Origin: Microbacterium enclense
Lineage (GTDB): Bacteria > Actinomycetota > Actinomycetes > Actinomycetales > Microbacteriaceae
Reading direction: 5' to 3'
Assembly: GCF_001456955.1 (NCBI RefSeq)
Contig: NZ_KQ758467.1
Location: forward strand, 356,672 to 420,671
DNA: 64,000 nucleotides
This document shows, one piece after another, positions 39,100 through 50,562 of the stretch. Within the stretch, counting starts at the first letter, position 1; the number at the start of each line of letters is the position of its first letter. The notes below the pieces were generated by a model that was given only the letters and a program-made list of their open reading frames with translations, was not told the origin of the DNA and searched no databases. The position numbers and the translations under genes are program-made.

Positions 39100-41214
39100 G
39101 TGGCACAAGACGTGCTCACCGACCTGCACAAGGTCCGCAACATCGGCATCATGGCCCACATCGACGCCGGCAAGACCACGACGACCGAGCGCATCCTGTT
39201 CTACACGGGCGTCAACCACAAGATCGGTGAGACGCACGACGGTGCGGCGACCACCGACTGGATGGAGCAAGAGCAGGAGCGTGGCATCACGATCACCTCC
39301 GCCGCTGTGACCTGCTTCTGGGACAAGAACCAGATCAACATCATCGACACCCCCGGTCACGTCGACTTCACCGTCGAGGTGGAGCGCTCGCTCCGCGTGC
39401 TCGACGGCGCGGTCGCCGTCTTCGACGGCAAGGAGGGCGTCGAGCCCCAGTCCGAGACCGTCTGGCGCCAGGCCGACAAGTACGACGTCCCCCGCATCTG
39501 CTTCGTCAACAAGATGGACAAGCTGGGCGCCGACTTCTACTTCACGGTCGACACCATCGTCAACCGCCTCAAGGCCAAGCCGCTGGTCATCCAGCTGCCC
39601 ATCGGCGCCGAGAACGACTTCGTCGGCGTCATCGACCTCGTCGAGATGCGCGCGCTGGTCTGGCCCGGTGACGCCAAGGGTGACGTGACCATGGGCGCGA
39701 AGTACGAGATCCAGGAGATCCCCGCCGACCTCGCCGACAAGGCCGCCGAGTACCGCCAGCAGCTGCTGGAGACCGTCGCCGAGTCCGACGACGCCCTGCT
39801 CGAGAAGTTCTTCGGCGGTGAGGAGCTCACGGTCGCCGAGATCAAGGGCGCCATCCGCAAGATGACGATCGCCTCGGAGCTCTACCCCGTGCTCTGCGGC
39901 TCGGCGTTCAAGAACCGCGGCGTGCAGCCCATGCTCGACGCCGTCGTCGACTACCTCCCCTCGCCCCTCGACGTGCCCGCCATCGAGGCGCACGACCCGA
40001 AGGACGAAGAGATCGTCATCGAGCGCCACGCCGACCGCGAGGAGCCCTTCGCGGCTCTCGCGTTCAAGATCGTGACGCACCCGTTCTTCGGTCGTCTCAC
40101 GTACATCCGCGTGTACTCGGGTCACCTCGACTCCGGCGCCCAGGTCGTCAACGCGACCAAGGGCAAGAAGGAGCGCATCGGGAAGATCTTCCAGATGCAC
40201 GCCAACAAGGAGATGCCGGTCGACTCGGTCACCGCCGGTCACATCTACGCCGTCATCGGCCTGAAGGACACCACCACCGGTGACACCCTGTGCGACCCGG
40301 CCAACCAGGTCGTGCTCGAGTCGATGACCTTCCCCGAGCCGGTCATCGAGGTCGCCATCGAGCCCAAGACCAAGGCCGACCAGGAGAAGCTGGGTGTCGC
40401 CATCCAGAAGCTCGCCGAAGAAGACCCGACGTTCCGCGTCGAGCAGAACGCCGAGACCGGTCAGACCGTCATCAAGGGCATGGGCGAGCTCCACCTCGAC
40501 ATCCTGGTCGACCGCATGAAGCGCGAGTTCAAGGTCGAGGCCAACGTCGGAAAGCCCCAGGTGGCCTACCGCGAGACCATCCGCAAGTCGGTCGAGCGCC
40601 ACGACTACACCCACAAGAAGCAGACCGGTGGTTCGGGTCAGTTCGCGAAGATCCAGTTCGCGATCGAGCCCCTCGAGGTCACGGCCGACAAGATCTACGA
40701 GTTCGAGAACAAGGTCACCGGTGGTCGTATCCCGCGCGAGTACATCTCGCCGACCGACCAGGGCTTCCAGGACGCCATGAACGTCGGCGTGCTCGCCGGC
40801 TACCCCATGGTGGGCGTCAAGGCGATCCTGCTCGACGGTGCCTCGCACGACGTCGACTCCTCGGAGATGGCGTTCAAGATCGCCGGCTCCATGGGCTTCA
40901 AGGAGGCCGTCCGCAAGGCCAACCCCACCATCCTCGAGCCGATCATGGCCGTCGAGGTGCGTACTCCCGAGGAGTACATGGGCGACGTCATCGGCGACCT
41001 GAACTCGCGTCGTGGCCAGATCCAGTCGATGGAGGACGCCGCCGGCGTCAAGGTCGTCCGGGCCAACGTGCCGCTGTCCGAGATGTTCGGCTACATCGGC
41101 GACCTGCGCTCGAAGACCTCGGGCCGTGCCGTCTACTCGATGGAGTTCGACAGCTACGCCGATGTCCCGAAGGCTGTGGCCGACGAGATCATCCAGAAGA
41201 ACAAGGGCGAGTAA
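39100..41214 (+). CDS. fusA: Elongation factor G
   Basis: 704 aa, translocation GTPase. G1 [10 protein letters not shown]2 RGITITSA, G3 DTPGHVDF, G4 NKMD, and domains IV-V intact ([26 protein letters not shown]). GTG at 39100 gives the canonical [17 protein letters not shown]-terminus with AAGGAAG upstream. The frame reaching back to 39058 is only the leader. Third gene of the str operon, followed by a strong hairpin. Confidence 0.98.
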   Translation: MAQDVLTDLHKVRNIGIMAHIDAGKTTTTERILFYTGVNHKIGETHDGAATTDWMEQEQERGITITSAAVTCFWDKNQINIIDTPGHVDFTVEVERSLRVLDGAVAVFDGKEGVEPQSETVWRQADKYDVPRICFVNKMDKLGADFYFTVDTIVNRLKAKPLVIQLPIGAENDFVGVIDLVEMRALVWPGDAKGDVTMGAKYEIQEIPADLADKAAEYRQQLLETVAESDDALLEKFFGGEELTVAEIKGAIRKMTIASELYPVLCGSAFKNRGVQPMLDAVVDYLPSPLDVPAIEAHDPKDEEIVIERHADREEPFAALAFKIVTHPFFGRLTYIRVYSGHLDSGAQVVNATKGKKERIGKIFQMHANKEMPVDSVTAGHIYAVIGLKDTTTGDTLCDPANQVVLESMTFPEPVIEVAIEPKTKADQEKLGVAIQKLAEEDPTFRVEQNAETGQTVIKGMGELHLDILVDRMKREFKVEANVGKPQVAYRETIRKSVERHDYTHKKQTGGSGQFAKIQFAIEPLEVTADKIYEFENKVTGGRIPREYISPTDQGFQDAMNVGVLAGYPMVGVKAILLDGASHDVDSSEMAFKIAGSMGFKEAVRKANPTILEPIMAVEVRTPEEYMGDVIGDLNSRRGQIQSMEDAAGVKVVRANVPLSEMFGYIGDLRSKTSGRAVYSMEFDSYADVPKAVADEIIQKNKGE

Positions 41215-41224
41215 CACCGCTCTC

Positions 41225-41269
41225 GTGGATGCCGGGAATCCGGGTTCCGCTCGGGTTCCCGGCATCCAC
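41225..41269 (+). terminator. Hairpin between fusA and tuf
   Basis: Perfect 14-bp stem (41225-41238 with 41256-41269). Both arms carry GGATGCC/GGCATCC. It probably reduces read-through from fusA into tuf. Confidence 0.7.
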
Positions 41270-41374
41270 TCAAATTGAACACCGACTCTCTAGTAATCTG
41301 AGAACCATCCCCGCGAAGAACCGGTCGCAATCCAGCGCCCGAGACCTCGCAACCAACGTCCTGAGGAGGACCCA

Positions 41375-42568
41375 GTGGCTAAGGCCAAGTTCGAGCGGAC
41401 CAAGCCGCACGTGAACATCGGAACGATCGGTCACGTCGACCACGGCAAGACCACGCTCACCGCTGCCATCTCGAAGGTGCTCGCCGACAAGTTCCCGTCG
41501 GCCACCAACGTTCAGCGTGACTTCGCGTCGATCGACTCGGCGCCGGAAGAGCGTCAGCGTGGTATCACGATCAACATCTCGCACGTCGAGTACGAGACCC
41601 CCAAGCGTCACTACGCTCACGTCGACGCGCCCGGCCACGCCGACTACATCAAGAACATGATCACCGGTGCCGCTCAGATGGACGGCGCGATCCTCGTGGT
41701 CGCCGCCACCGACGGCCCGATGGCTCAGACCCGCGAGCACGTCCTGCTCGCCAAGCAGGTCGGCGTGCCCTACCTGCTGGTCGCGCTCAACAAGAGCGAC
41801 ATGGTCGACGACGAGGAGATCCTGGAGCTCGTCGAGCTCGAGGTCCGCGAGCTGCTGTCGTCGCAGGACTTCGACGGCGACAACGCCCCCGTCGTGCGCG
41901 TCTCGGGCCTGAAGGCTCTCGAGGGCGACGAGCAGTGGGTCAACGCCATCGTCGAGCTCATGGAAGCCGTCGACGAGTCGATCCCCGACCCGGTGCGTGA
42001 CAAGGACAAGCCGTTCCTCATGCCCATCGAGGACGTCTTCACCATCACCGGCCGTGGCACGGTCGTCACGGGCCGCGCCGAGCGCGGTACCCTCGGCATC
42101 AACTCCGAGGTCGAGATCGTCGGCATCCGCCCGACGCAGAAGACCACGGTCACGGGTATCGAGATGTTCCACAAGCAGCTCGACGAGGCGTGGGCCGGCG
42201 AGAACTGTGGTCTGCTCCTGCGCGGCACCAAGCGTGACGACGTCGAGCGCGGCCAGGTCGTCGTGAAGCCCGGTTCGGTCACCCCGCACACCAACTTCGA
42301 GGGCACGGCGTACATCCTGTCCAAGGAAGAGGGCGGCCGTCACAACCCGTTCTTCACGAACTACCGCCCGCAGTTCTACTTCCGCACCACCGACGTGACC
42401 GGCGTCATCACGCTGCCCGAGGGCACCGAGATGGTCATGCCCGGTGACACCACCGAGATGTCGGTCGAGCTCATCCAGCCGATCGCCATGGAAGAGGGCC
42501 TCGGCTACGCGATCCGTGAGGGTGGCCGCACCGTCGGCGCCGGCACGGTGACCAAGATCATCAAGTAA
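41375..42568 (+). CDS. tuf: Elongation factor Tu
   Basis: 397 aa. G1 GHVDHGKTT near the N-terminus, effector [13 protein letters not shown]3 DAPGHADY, G4 NKSD, and the C-terminal barrel with [20 protein letters not shown]. It delivers aminoacyl-tRNA to the ribosome. GTG at 41375 with GAGGAGGA upstream. The 160-nt gap before it contains the fusA terminator and AT-richer sequence at 41271-41300 (TTGAAC, TAGTAATCT) that is probably its own promoter, though spacing does not fit sigma70 cleanly. Confidence 0.98.
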   Translation: MAKAKFERTKPHVNIGTIGHVDHGKTTLTAAISKVLADKFPSATNVQRDFASIDSAPEERQRGITINISHVEYETPKRHYAHVDAPGHADYIKNMITGAAQMDGAILVVAATDGPMAQTREHVLLAKQVGVPYLLVALNKSDMVDDEEILELVELEVRELLSSQDFDGDNAPVVRVSGLKALEGDEQWVNAIVELMEAVDESIPDPVRDKDKPFLMPIEDVFTITGRGTVVTGRAERGTLGINSEVEIVGIRPTQKTTVTGIEMFHKQLDEAWAGENCGLLLRGTKRDDVERGQVVVKPGSVTPHTNFEGTAYILSKEEGGRHNPFFTNYRPQFYFRTTDVTGVITLPEGTEMVMPGDTTEMSVELIQPIAMEEGLGYAIREGGRTVGAGTVTKIIK

Positions 42569-42590
42569 GTCCTTTCGACTTCACTCGGCA

Positions 42591-42616
42591 GAGGCCGGGC
42601 CTTCGGGCCCGGCCTC
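42591..42616 (+). terminator. tuf terminator
   Basis: Perfect 11-bp GC stem (42591-42601 with 42606-42616) closed by a TTCG tetraloop, followed by TGTCG. Confidence 0.85.
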
Positions 42617-42721
42617 TGTCGTATGCGGAGAACGGATGCCGGGGTCTTCCGCGCGTGGTCGCGTCCGCTCCACAATGAAGGTGAGGTCGGCACCATGCTC
42701 GGCCCGGGAGAGGGAGAACGA

Positions 42722-42940
42722 ATGAGCGGCGTGGACGACATCATCGCCAAGGGCAAGAAGCTCCTGGACGACAACCGCGACAAAATCGAAGAGGCGCTGA
42801 AGAGCGAGAAGGCCGAAGAGGTCAGCGACAGGGTGCTCGACGGAGCGGCCGATGCGATCAAGAAGGTCGTGCCGGCCGAGCATCATGCCAAGGTCGACGA
42901 GGTGCGGGCGAACGTCGACAAGAACATCGGCAACGCCTGA
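42722..42940 (+). CDS. Small MT0933/Rv0909-like antitoxin-family protein
   Basis: 72 aa, highly charged and helical (IAKGKKLLDDNRDKIEEAL, then AADAIKKVVP). It resembles the short Rv0909/MT0933 antitoxin-like family of actinobacteria. No toxin gene is adjacent: tuf lies before it and rpsJ after. It could equally be a stress-induced small protein of the CsbD kind. ATG at 42722 has AGGGAGA upstream; an in-frame start at 42623 would add a non-conserved leader. A hairpin follows it. Placement between the str and S10 operons is unusual for an antitoxin. Confidence 0.7.
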   Translation: MSGVDDIIAKGKKLLDDNRDKIEEALKSEKAEEVSDRVLDGAADAIKKVVPAEHHAKVDEVRANVDKNIGNA

Positions 42941-42954
42941 GGTCGATCGACTCC

Positions 42955-42981
42955 GGCGCCGCTCCCCACGGGGGCGGCGCC
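42955..42981 (+). terminator. Terminator after the small MT0933-like gene
   Basis: Stem GGCGCCGC/GCGGCGCC plus CCCC/GGGG with a one-base bulge, loop ACG, tail GTCGTCGTTCG. Confidence 0.7.
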
Positions 42982-43034
42982 GTCGTCGTTCGCGCCGCGA
43001 TCCTGAGGAATAGCCGCACGCGACACGCCCGGGT

Positions 43035-43063
43035 TTGCAGCATGCCCGAGGGGTCCGTAGACT
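43035..43063 (+). promoter_or_regulatory. S10 operon promoter
   Basis: TTGCAG, 17-nt spacer, TAGACT at 43058-43063. It leaves a ~300-nt leader before rpsJ. A second perfect -35-like TTGACA lies at 43249-43254 but lacks a good -10. Confidence 0.6.
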
Positions 43064-43276
43064 AGTCCAGTTCCACATTCCGGCGTGCGCTCGACGCGCG
43101 CCAGGATCACTGTCTCGGCAGTGCACAGGCGGCGCAGATGCGCAGGGTCCTGGGCCGCGGGCAGCAGAACACACACCGAACCCCCTCATCCTTCACCGGA
43201 TTCGCGCGCGTGCGTGCGAGGGGCGGGCCGGAAGCCGAGGCATCCGGTTTGACAGCTGAACAGCGGTGCAGCATCT

Positions 43277-43316
43277 CTCGCGTGAGCGAGGGGAAGTGCC
43301 AGGGTGCGTCAGCACC
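43277..43316 (+). promoter_or_regulatory. Two small hairpins in the S10 operon leader
   Basis: CTCGC-GTGA-GCGAG (43277-43290), closed by a GNRA-type loop, and GGTGC-GTCA-GCACC (43303-43316), about 60-95 nt before rpsJ. No other gene lies in 42941-43372. A candidate ribosomal-protein leader. Confidence 0.4.
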
Positions 43317-43372
43317 ACCGTGCGTCCAATGCCCCAGGTCGGGTAAGACGCGAGAAAGAGAGAGAGCAGACA

Positions 43373-43681
43373 ATGGCGGGACAGAAGATCCGCATTCGCC
43401 TGAAGTCGTACGACCACGCCGGACTCGATTCGTCGGCGCGCAAGATCGTCGACACCGTGACCCGTGCCGGCGCCACCGTGGTGGGCCCGGTTCCCCTTCC
43501 GACCGAGAAGAACGTCGTGTGCGTCATCCGGTCGCCCCACAAGTACAAGGACAGCCGCGAGCACTTCGAGATGCGCACCCACAAGCGCCTCATCGACATC
43601 ATCGACCCGACGCCCAAGGCCGTCGACTCGCTGATGCGCCTCGACCTCCCGGCCGATGTCAACATCGAGATCAAGCTCTGA
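43373..43681 (+). CDS. rpsJ: Ribosomal protein S10
   Basis: 102 aa, standard length. [14 protein letters not shown] start, loop [13 protein letters not shown], and [23 protein letters not shown]. Part of the 30S head and, as NusE, of antitermination complexes. ATG at 43373, with GAGAAAGAGAGAG upstream. First gene of the S10 operon. Confidence 0.98.
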   Translation: MAGQKIRIRLKSYDHAGLDSSARKIVDTVTRAGATVVGPVPLPTEKNVVCVIRSPHKYKDSREHFEMRTHKRLIDIIDPTPKAVDSLMRLDLPADVNIEIKL

Positions 43682-43689
43682 GGTTCGAC

Positions 43690-44349
43690 ATGGCTGACAT
43701 CAACTCCAAGATCTCCAAGGGCCTTCTCGGCACCAAGCTCGGCATGACCCAGGTGTGGGACGAGAACGGCAAGCTCGTTCCCGTCACCGTCATCGAGGTC
43801 GCCCCGAACGTCGTGACCCAGCTGCGCTCGCTCGAGAAGGACGGCTACAACGCCGTGCAGATCGGCTACGGCCAGATCGACCCCCGCAAGGTGAACAAGC
43901 CCCTCACGGCGCACTTCGAGGCCGCCGGCGTCACTCCGCGCCGCCACCTCACCGAGGTGCGCACCGCGGACGCCGCCGACTACTCGCTGGGCCAGGAGCT
44001 CACCGTCGACGGTCTCTTCGAGGCCGGCCAGCTGGTCGACGTCGTCGGCACCAGCAAGGGCAAGGGCACCGCGGGTGTCATGAAGCGCCACAACTTCAAG
44101 GGCGTCTCCGCTTCGCACGGTGCGCACCGCAACCACCGCAAGCCCGGCTCGATCGGCGCCTCGTCGACCCCCAGCCGCGTCTTCAAGGGCATGCGCATGG
44201 CCGGCCGTATGGGTGGCGAGCGCGTGACCGTCCTCAACCTCACGGTGCACGCCGTCGACGCCGAGAAGGGTCTGATGCTCGTCAAGGGCGCCGTCCCCGG
44301 TGCCCGTGGCCGCATCGTCTACGTCCGCAACGCAGTGAAGGGTGCCTGA
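43690..44349 (+). CDS. rplC: Ribosomal protein L3
   Basis: 219 aa. [13 protein letters not shown] at the N-terminus, then the [13 protein letters not shown] loop with [14 protein letters not shown] that reaches toward the peptidyl-transferase centre. Early 50S assembly protein. Eight nt after rpsJ. Confidence 0.98.
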   Translation: MADINSKISKGLLGTKLGMTQVWDENGKLVPVTVIEVAPNVVTQLRSLEKDGYNAVQIGYGQIDPRKVNKPLTAHFEAAGVTPRRHLTEVRTADAADYSLGQELTVDGLFEAGQLVDVVGTSKGKGTAGVMKRHNFKGVSASHGAHRNHRKPGSIGASSTPSRVFKGMRMAGRMGGERVTVLNLTVHAVDAEKGLMLVKGAVPGARGRIVYVRNAVKGA

Positions 44350-44351
44350 TC

Positions 44352-45014
44352 ATGGCTGACTCGACTCTCGCGCTCGACGTCGTGAAGTCCGACGGCAACA
44401 AGGCCGGCTCCGTCGAGCTGCCCGCCGATCTCTTCGACGTCAAGACGAACATCCCCCTCATCCACCAGGTCGTCGTGGCGCAGCGCGCCGCGGCTCGCCA
44501 GGGCACGCACTCGACCAAGCGTCGTGGCGAGGTCTCGGGTGCCGGCCGCAAGCCCTTCAAGCAGAAGGGCACGGGTAACGCCCGCCAGGGCTCGATCCGC
44601 GCGCCGCACATGACCGGTGGTGGCATCGTCCACGGTCCCAAGCCCCGCGACTACGGCCAGCGCACCCCCAAGAAGATGATCGCCGCCGCCCTCCTGGGTG
44701 CGCTCAGCGACCGCGCCCGTGGCCAGCGTCTGCACATCGTCGACAGCTTCGGCATCGAGGGCGCTCCCTCGACCAAGGCCGCCGCGACCGCGCTGACGAC
44801 CCTGGGCGCCGTCAAGAACGTCCTCGTGGTCATCGACCGCGACGACGAGCTGACGATCAAGAGCGTGCGCAACCTCGCGTACGTCCACGTGCTGACCTTC
44901 GGCCAGCTGAACGCCTACGACGTGCTCGTCTCCGACGACATTGTCTTCACCAAGGCCGCCTACGACGCGTTCGTCGCGTCGAAGAGCGCTGCCACCGAGG
45001 AGGTCTCGGCATGA
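44352..45014 (+). CDS. rplD: Ribosomal protein L4
   Basis: 220 aa. The extended tunnel loop [20 protein letters not shown] is followed by [22 protein letters not shown]. Lines the exit tunnel; in some bacteria it also represses its own operon. Starts 2 nt after rplC. Its stop overlaps the rplW start (ATGA). Confidence 0.98.
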   Translation: MADSTLALDVVKSDGNKAGSVELPADLFDVKTNIPLIHQVVVAQRAAARQGTHSTKRRGEVSGAGRKPFKQKGTGNARQGSIRAPHMTGGGIVHGPKPRDYGQRTPKKMIAAALLGALSDRARGQRLHIVDSFGIEGAPSTKAAATALTTLGAVKNVLVVIDRDDELTIKSVRNLAYVHVLTFGQLNAYDVLVSDDIVFTKAAYDAFVASKSAATEEVSA

Positions 45015-45310
45015 GCGCCGTCAACAAGGACCCGCGCGACATCATCCTGAAGCCGGTCGTCTCCGAGAAGAGCTACTCGCTCATCGACGAGGGCAAGTAC
45101 ACCTTCCTGGTGGACCCCCGCTCGTCGAAGACCGAGATCAAGCTCGCCATCGAGAAGATCTTCGGCGTCAAGGTCGCCTCGGTCAACACGATCAACCGCG
45201 TGGGCAAGGCCCGTCGCACCCGCTTCGGCATCGGCAAGCGCAAGGACACCAAGCGCGCCATCGTCTCGCTGAAGTCGGGCACCATCGACATCTTCACGTC
45301 TGTCGGCTGA
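45011..45310 (+). CDS. rplW: Ribosomal protein L23
   Basis: 99 aa. [13 protein letters not shown] and [15 protein letters not shown] match the family. It sits at the tunnel exit and docks trigger factor and the signal recognition particle. Start overlaps the rplD stop. Confidence 0.98.
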   Translation: MSAVNKDPRDIILKPVVSEKSYSLIDEGKYTFLVDPRSSKTEIKLAIEKIFGVKVASVNTINRVGKARRTRFGIGKRKDTKRAIVSLKSGTIDIFTSVG

Positions 45311-45334
45311 CGGTCGGGATAGAGGACAAGAACA

Positions 45335-46174
<840 letters not shown>

Positions 46175-46186
46175 GAGTAGAGGAAG

Positions 46187-46468
46187 ATGCCTCGCAGCCT
46201 TAAGAAGGGCCCCTTCGTCGACGAGCACCTGCTTCGCAAGGTCGTCTCGCAGAACGAAGCCGGTTCGAAGAACGTCATCAAGACCTGGTCGCGCCGTTCG
46301 ATGATCATCCCCGCCATGCTGGGACACACCATCGCCGTGCACGACGGTCGCAAGCACATCCCCGTGTTCGTGACCGAGACCATGGTCGGCCACAAGTTGG
46401 GCGAGTTCTCGCCCACCCGCACCTTCCGCGGCCACGTGAAGGACGACAAGAAGGGCCGTCGCCGCTAA
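46187..46468 (+). CDS. rpsS: Ribosomal protein S19
   Basis: 93 aa. [15 protein letters not shown] start and [21 protein letters not shown]. 30S head protein. Twelve nt after rplB. Confidence 0.98.
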   Translation: MPRSLKKGPFVDEHLLRKVVSQNEAGSKNVIKTWSRRSMIIPAMLGHTIAVHDGRKHIPVFVTETMVGHKLGEFSPTRTFRGHVKDDKKGRRR

Positions 46469-46490
46469 GGCGACCGAGGAGGAGAGAGAA

Positions 46491-46889
46491 ATGGTGGAGT
46501 CCATCGCACGTGTGCGACACATCCGCGTGACCCCTCAGAAGGCTCGTCGCGTCGTCGCGCTCATCAAGGGCAAGCAGGCCGAAGAGGCCCTCGCCATCCT
46601 GAAGTTCGCGCCCCAGGGCGCGAGCGAGCCGATCTACAAGCTCGTCGCCTCGGCGATCGCGAACGCTCGCGTCACCGCCGACAAGACGAACGAATACCTG
46701 GATGACGCCGACCTGTACGTGAAGAACGCGTACGTCGACGAGGGCACGACGCTCAAGCGTTTCCAGCCCCGCGCTCAGGGTCGCGCCTTCCAGATCAAGA
46801 AGCGCACGAGCCACATCACGGTCGTGCTCGCGACGCCCGAGACCGCTGAGGCGGCCCCGGCTCGCGCCAACAAGAAGGCGAGCAAGTAA
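46491..46889 (+). CDS. rplV: Ribosomal protein L22
   Basis: 132 aa. [15 protein letters not shown], the hairpin segment [21 protein letters not shown] that lines the exit tunnel, and a short Ala/Lys tail. The first ATG in frame is used, with GGAGGAGAG upstream. The last base of its stop is the first base of rpsC. Confidence 0.98.
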   Translation: MVESIARVRHIRVTPQKARRVVALIKGKQAEEALAILKFAPQGASEPIYKLVASAIANARVTADKTNEYLDDADLYVKNAYVDEGTTLKRFQPRAQGRAFQIKKRTSHITVVLATPETAEAAPARANKKASK

Positions 46890-47647
46890 TGGGACAGAAG
46901 GTCAACCCGTACGGCTTCCGCCTCGGCATCACCACCGACCACGTGTCGCGGTGGTTCTCGGACTCGACGAAGCCCGGTCAGCGCTACGCCGACTACCTCG
47001 CCGAGGACATCAAGATCCGTCGCCTGCTGACCACGTCGCTCGACCGCGCCGGTGTCAGCAACATCGAGATCGAGCGCACGCGTGACCGCGTCCGCGTCGA
47101 CATCCACACCGCCCGCCCGGGCATCGTGATCGGTCGCCGCGGCGCCGAGGCCGAGCGCATCCGCGCCGACCTCGAGAAGCTCACCGGCAAGCAGATCCAG
47201 CTGAACATCCTCGAGGTCAAGAACCCCGAGGCCGACGCGCAGCTGGTCGCGCAGGGCGTCGCCGAGCAGCTGTCTGCTCGCGTGGCGTTCCGTCGCGCGA
47301 TGCGCAAGGGTCTGCAGGGCGCGCAGCGCGCCGGCGCCAAGGGTGTCCGCATCCAGGTGTCGGGCCGTCTCGGCGGCGCCGAGATGAGCCGCTCCGAGTT
47401 CTACCGCGAAGGCCGTGTGCCCCTGCACACGCTCCGCGCGAACATCGACTACGGCTTCTACGAGGCCAAGACCACCTTCGGCCGCATCGGCGTGAAGGTG
47501 TGGATCTACAAGGGCGACCTCACCAACAAGGAGCTCGCCCGCGAGCAGGCCAACGCGCCCAAGTCGCGCGGTCGTGACGACCGCGGTGGCGACCGTCGTC
47601 GTGGCCCGCGCAACGAGGCCCCCGTGGCAGAAGGAGCGTCGGCGTAA
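46889..47647 (+). CDS. rpsC: Ribosomal protein S3
   Basis: 252 aa. [15 protein letters not shown], the KH-domain segment [17 protein letters not shown], and [12 protein letters not shown]. The C-terminal ~35 residues form a lineage-type Arg/Gly/Asp-rich tail. Entry-channel protein of the 30S subunit. Overlaps both neighbours by one base. Confidence 0.98.
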   Translation: MGQKVNPYGFRLGITTDHVSRWFSDSTKPGQRYADYLAEDIKIRRLLTTSLDRAGVSNIEIERTRDRVRVDIHTARPGIVIGRRGAEAERIRADLEKLTGKQIQLNILEVKNPEADAQLVAQGVAEQLSARVAFRRAMRKGLQGAQRAGAKGVRIQVSGRLGGAEMSRSEFYREGRVPLHTLRANIDYGFYEAKTTFGRIGVKVWIYKGDLTNKELAREQANAPKSRGRDDRGGDRRRGPRNEAPVAEGASA

Positions 47648-48066
47648 TGCTCATCCCCCGCAAGGTCAAGTACCGCAAGCAGCACCACCCCGGTCGTTCC
47701 GGCCAGGCCACCGGTGGCACCACGGTGTCGTTCGGTGAGTTCGGCATCCAGGCTCTGACCCCCGCTTACGTGACCAACCGTCAGATCGAGTCCGCTCGTA
47801 TCGCGATGACGCGTCACATCAAGCGTGGCGGAAAGGTGTGGATCAACATCTACCCCGACCGTCCGCTCACCAAGAAGCCCGCCGAAACCCGCATGGGTTC
47901 CGGTAAGGGTTCCCCCGAGTGGTGGGTCGCCAACGTCAAGCCGGGCCGCGTCCTCTTCGAGGTCGCGGGTGTCAACGAGGAACTCGCTCGTGAAGCACTG
48001 ACCCGTGCCATCCACAAGCTGCCCCTGAAGGCACGCATCATCAAGCGCGAGGAGGGCGACGCGTAA
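47647..48066 (+). CDS. rplP: Ribosomal protein L16
   Basis: 139 aa. [17 protein letters not shown] start and [14 protein letters not shown]. Helps position tRNA in the 50S A-site. Overlaps rpsC and rpmC by one base each. Confidence 0.98.
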   Translation: MLIPRKVKYRKQHHPGRSGQATGGTTVSFGEFGIQALTPAYVTNRQIESARIAMTRHIKRGGKVWINIYPDRPLTKKPAETRMGSGKGSPEWWVANVKPGRVLFEVAGVNEELAREALTRAIHKLPLKARIIKREEGDA

Positions 48067-48380
48067 TGGCGATCGGCACCAAGCAGCTCGCTCCGAGCGA
48101 GCTCGACACGTTCGAAGACCAGCGCCTCGTCGAGGAGCTGCGCAAGGCCAAGGAAGAGCTGTTCAACCTGCGCTTCCAGTCGGCCACCGGCCAGCTCGAG
48201 AGCCACGGTCGCATCCGTGCAGTCAAGCGCGACATCGCGCGTCTGTACACGGTGATCCGTGAGCGCGAGCTCGGCATCCGCGCCACCCCGGCTCCGGTCG
48301 AGGCGACGACGAAGGCGAAGAAGAGCAAGGCGAAGAAGGCGGATGCCGCTGACGACGCCGCGAAGGAAGAGGCGGAGTAA
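48066..48380 (+). CDS. rpmC: Ribosomal protein L29, with long C-terminal tail
   Basis: 104 aa; the core ([21 protein letters not shown]) occupies the first ~72 residues, the usual full size. A further ~30 residues rich in Ala/Lys/Glu form a disordered extension. Sits near the tunnel exit with L23. One-base overlaps with rplP and rpsQ. Confidence 0.97.
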   Translation: MAIGTKQLAPSELDTFEDQRLVEELRKAKEELFNLRFQSATGQLESHGRIRAVKRDIARLYTVIRERELGIRATPAPVEATTKAKKSKAKKADAADDAAKEEAE

Positions 48381-48706
48381 TGGCTACCGCGAAGAAGGCC
48401 GAGGCGCAGGTCGCCGGTCACGAGCACGCCGAGAACGATGTCCGTGACGAGGACGCCCGCGGTTACCGCAAGTCCCGTCGTGGCTACGTCGTCAGCGACA
48501 AGATGGACAAGACGATCGTCGTCGAGGTCGAGGACCGCGTGAAGCACCCGCTCTACGGCAAGGTCATCCGTCGCACGTCGAAGGTCAAGGCCCACGACGA
48601 GACCAACTCGGCCGGCATCGGCGACCTGGTCGTCATCAACGAGACCCGCCCGCTGAGCGCCACCAAGCGCTGGCGCCTGGTCGAGATCCTCGAGAAGGCC
48701 AAGTAA
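48380..48706 (+). CDS. rpsQ: Ribosomal protein S17, with N-terminal extension
   Basis: 108 aa. About 30 acidic/Ala-rich residues precede the core, which begins near [29 protein letters not shown] and [15 protein letters not shown] complete it. Primary 16S rRNA binder. Last gene of this tightly overlapped block; rplN follows after 35 nt. Confidence 0.97.
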   Translation: MATAKKAEAQVAGHEHAENDVRDEDARGYRKSRRGYVVSDKMDKTIVVEVEDRVKHPLYGKVIRRTSKVKAHDETNSAGIGDLVVINETRPLSATKRWRLVEILEKAK

Positions 48707-48741
48707 GCCTCGCGGCTCGCTTGGAACCCAAGGAGTAAACA

Positions 48742-49110
48742 GTGATTCAGAACGAATCCCGGCTGAAGGTCGCCGACAACACCGGCGCCAAGGAGCTGCT
48801 CACCATCCGCGTGCTCGGCGGCTCTAACCGCCGCTACGCCGGCCTGGGCGACGTCATCGTCGCCACGGTCAAGGACGCGATCCCGGGTGGAAACGTCAAG
48901 AAGGGCGACGTGGTCAAGGCCGTCGTCGTCCGTGTCGTCAAGCAGACCCGCCGTCCCGACGGCTCGTACATCAAGTTCGACGAGAACGCCGCCGTGATCC
49001 TGAAGAACGACGGGGAGCCCCGCGGCACCCGTATCTTCGGACCGGTCGGCCGTGAGCTTCGCGACAAGAAGTTCATGAAGATCGTCTCGCTCGCCCCGGA
49101 GGTCATCTGA
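48742..49110 (+). CDS. rplN: Ribosomal protein L14
   Basis: 122 aa, standard length. [20 protein letters not shown] start and [23 protein letters not shown] C-terminus. Forms part of the subunit interface. GTG start at 48742 with AAGGAG upstream. Confidence 0.98.
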   Translation: MIQNESRLKVADNTGAKELLTIRVLGGSNRRYAGLGDVIVATVKDAIPGGNVKKGDVVKAVVVRVVKQTRRPDGSYIKFDENAAVILKNDGEPRGTRIFGPVGRELRDKKFMKIVSLAPEVI

Positions 49111-49112
49111 TC

Positions 49113-49472
49113 ATGGCGAAAATCAAGAAGGGTGACCTGGTTCAGGTCATCTCGGGAAAGAAGCAGGACAAGGGCGGCGACCGCGGTAAGCAGGGCAAGG
49201 TCCTCGAGGTCCTGACCGAGCAGAACCGCGTCATCGTCGAGGGCGTCAACTACGTCACCAAGCACAACCGCGTCGGCCAGTCCCAGCGCGGCACCAAGAC
49301 CGGCGGCATCGAGACGTTCGAGGCCCCGATCCACATCTCCAACGTCGCGATCGTCGACCCTTCGAGCAAGAAGCCGACCCGTGTCGGCTACCGCGTCGAG
49401 GAGCAGGTGAAGGACGGCGTGAAGCGCACCGTCCGTGTGCGCTACGCGAAGAAGTCAGGCAAGGACCTCTGA
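49113..49472 (+). CDS. rplX: Ribosomal protein L24
   Basis: 119 aa. The KOW motif region ([19 protein letters not shown]) at the N-terminus and [14 protein letters not shown] are diagnostic. Assembly initiator of the 50S subunit. Two nt after rplN. Confidence 0.98.
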   Translation: MAKIKKGDLVQVISGKKQDKGGDRGKQGKVLEVLTEQNRVIVEGVNYVTKHNRVGQSQRGTKTGGIETFEAPIHISNVAIVDPSSKKPTRVGYRVEEQVKDGVKRTVRVRYAKKSGKDL

Positions 49473-49474
49473 AT

Positions 49475-50065
49475 ATGAGCACCGACACTGCCGTGGAGGC
49501 TGGCAAGATCCAGCCCCGCCTGAAGCAGAAGTACAACACCGAGATCAAGAAGGCCCTGCAGGAGGAGTTCGGTTACGCGAACGTGATGCAGATCCCCGGC
49601 CTGGTCAAGGTCGTCGTGAACACCGGTGTCGGCGAGGCCGCTCGCGACAGCAAGGTGATCGATGGTGCGGTCGACGACCTCACGAAGATCACCGGTCAGA
49701 AGCCCATCGTCACGAAGGCCCGCAAGTCCATCGCGCAGTTCAAGCTGCGCGAGGGTCAGGCCATCGGCGCGCACGTCACCCTGCGTGGCGACCGCGCGTG
49801 GGAGTTCGTGGACCGTCTCGTCAACCTCGCCCTGCCCCGCATCCGCGACTTCCGCGGTCTGTCGGCCAAGCAGTTCGACGGCAACGGCAACTACACCTTC
49901 GGCCTCCAGGAGCAGTCCGTGTTCCACGAGATCGATCAGGACCGCATCGACCGCGTGCGTGGTTTCGACATCACCATCGTCACCACCGCCAAGACCGACG
50001 ACGAGGGTCGCTCGCTGCTCCGCCAGCTCGGCTTCCCCTTCCAGTCGGCCGACGCGCAGGCCTGA
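49475..50065 (+). CDS. rplE: Ribosomal protein L5
   Basis: 196 aa, including ~12 extra N-terminal residues before [32 protein letters not shown] and [11 protein letters not shown] confirm the family. Binds 5S rRNA. A hairpin and a 92-nt gap follow; rpsN, often found here, is absent. Confidence 0.98.
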   Translation: MSTDTAVEAGKIQPRLKQKYNTEIKKALQEEFGYANVMQIPGLVKVVVNTGVGEAARDSKVIDGAVDDLTKITGQKPIVTKARKSIAQFKLREGQAIGAHVTLRGDRAWEFVDRLVNLALPRIRDFRGLSAKQFDGNGNYTFGLQEQSVFHEIDQDRIDRVRGFDITIVTTAKTDDEGRSLLRQLGFPFQSADAQA

Positions 50066-50071
50066 CCCCTC

Positions 50072-50095
50072 GGGCCCCCGGGTTTCCGGGGGCCC
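50072..50095 (+). terminator. Hairpin between rplE and rpsH
   Basis: Perfect 10-bp GC stem (50072-50081 with 50086-50095), loop GTTT, followed by CCTCATCG. It lies where rpsN is found in many other bacteria. Confidence 0.7.
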
Positions 50096-50157
50096 CTCAT
50101 CGAAGGTCGGCTGTCGTGTAACGGCAGCCGAAACCTCATGAAAGAAAGAAGCAACAC

Positions 50158-50556
50158 ATGACGATGACAGACCCGGTCGCAGACATGCTGACCCGTCTGC
50201 GCAACGCGAACTCGGCGCACCACGACTCCGTGTCGATGCCGAGCTCGAAGCTCAAGACCAACATCGCCGCCATCCTCAAGCAGGAGGGTTACATCGCCGA
50301 CTGGAGCGTCGAGGACGCTCGTGTCGGCCAGACCCTCAACATGACGCTGAAGTACGGCCCGAACCGCGAGCGGTCGATCGCCGGCATCAAGCGCGTCTCC
50401 AAGCCCGGTCTTCGCGTGTACGCGAAGTCGACCGAGGTCCCCACGGTCCTCGGCGGACTCGGCGTCGCCATCCTGTCCACCTCCTCCGGTCTCCTCACGG
50501 ACCGTCAGGCCGAGCAGAAGGGCGTCGGCGGGGAAGTCCTCGCCTACGTGTGGTGA
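50158..50556 (+). CDS. rpsH: Ribosomal protein S8
   Basis: 132 aa. [18 protein letters not shown] start and the C-terminal [17 protein letters not shown] motif, here [13 protein letters not shown]. Central-domain 16S rRNA binder and, in enteric bacteria, the spc-operon repressor. GAAAGAAAG precedes the ATG. Confidence 0.98.
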   Translation: MTMTDPVADMLTRLRNANSAHHDSVSMPSSKLKTNIAAILKQEGYIADWSVEDARVGQTLNMTLKYGPNRERSIAGIKRVSKPGLRVYAKSTEVPTVLGGLGVAILSTSSGLLTDRQAEQKGVGGEVLAYVW

Positions 50557-50562
50557 TCTGAC

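Noticed and set aside
41275..41303. TTGAAC as the -35 of a tuf promoter
   Set aside because: No -10 at 16-18 nt; TAGTAAT and TAATCT are too close, so only a general AT-rich promoter region is claimed.
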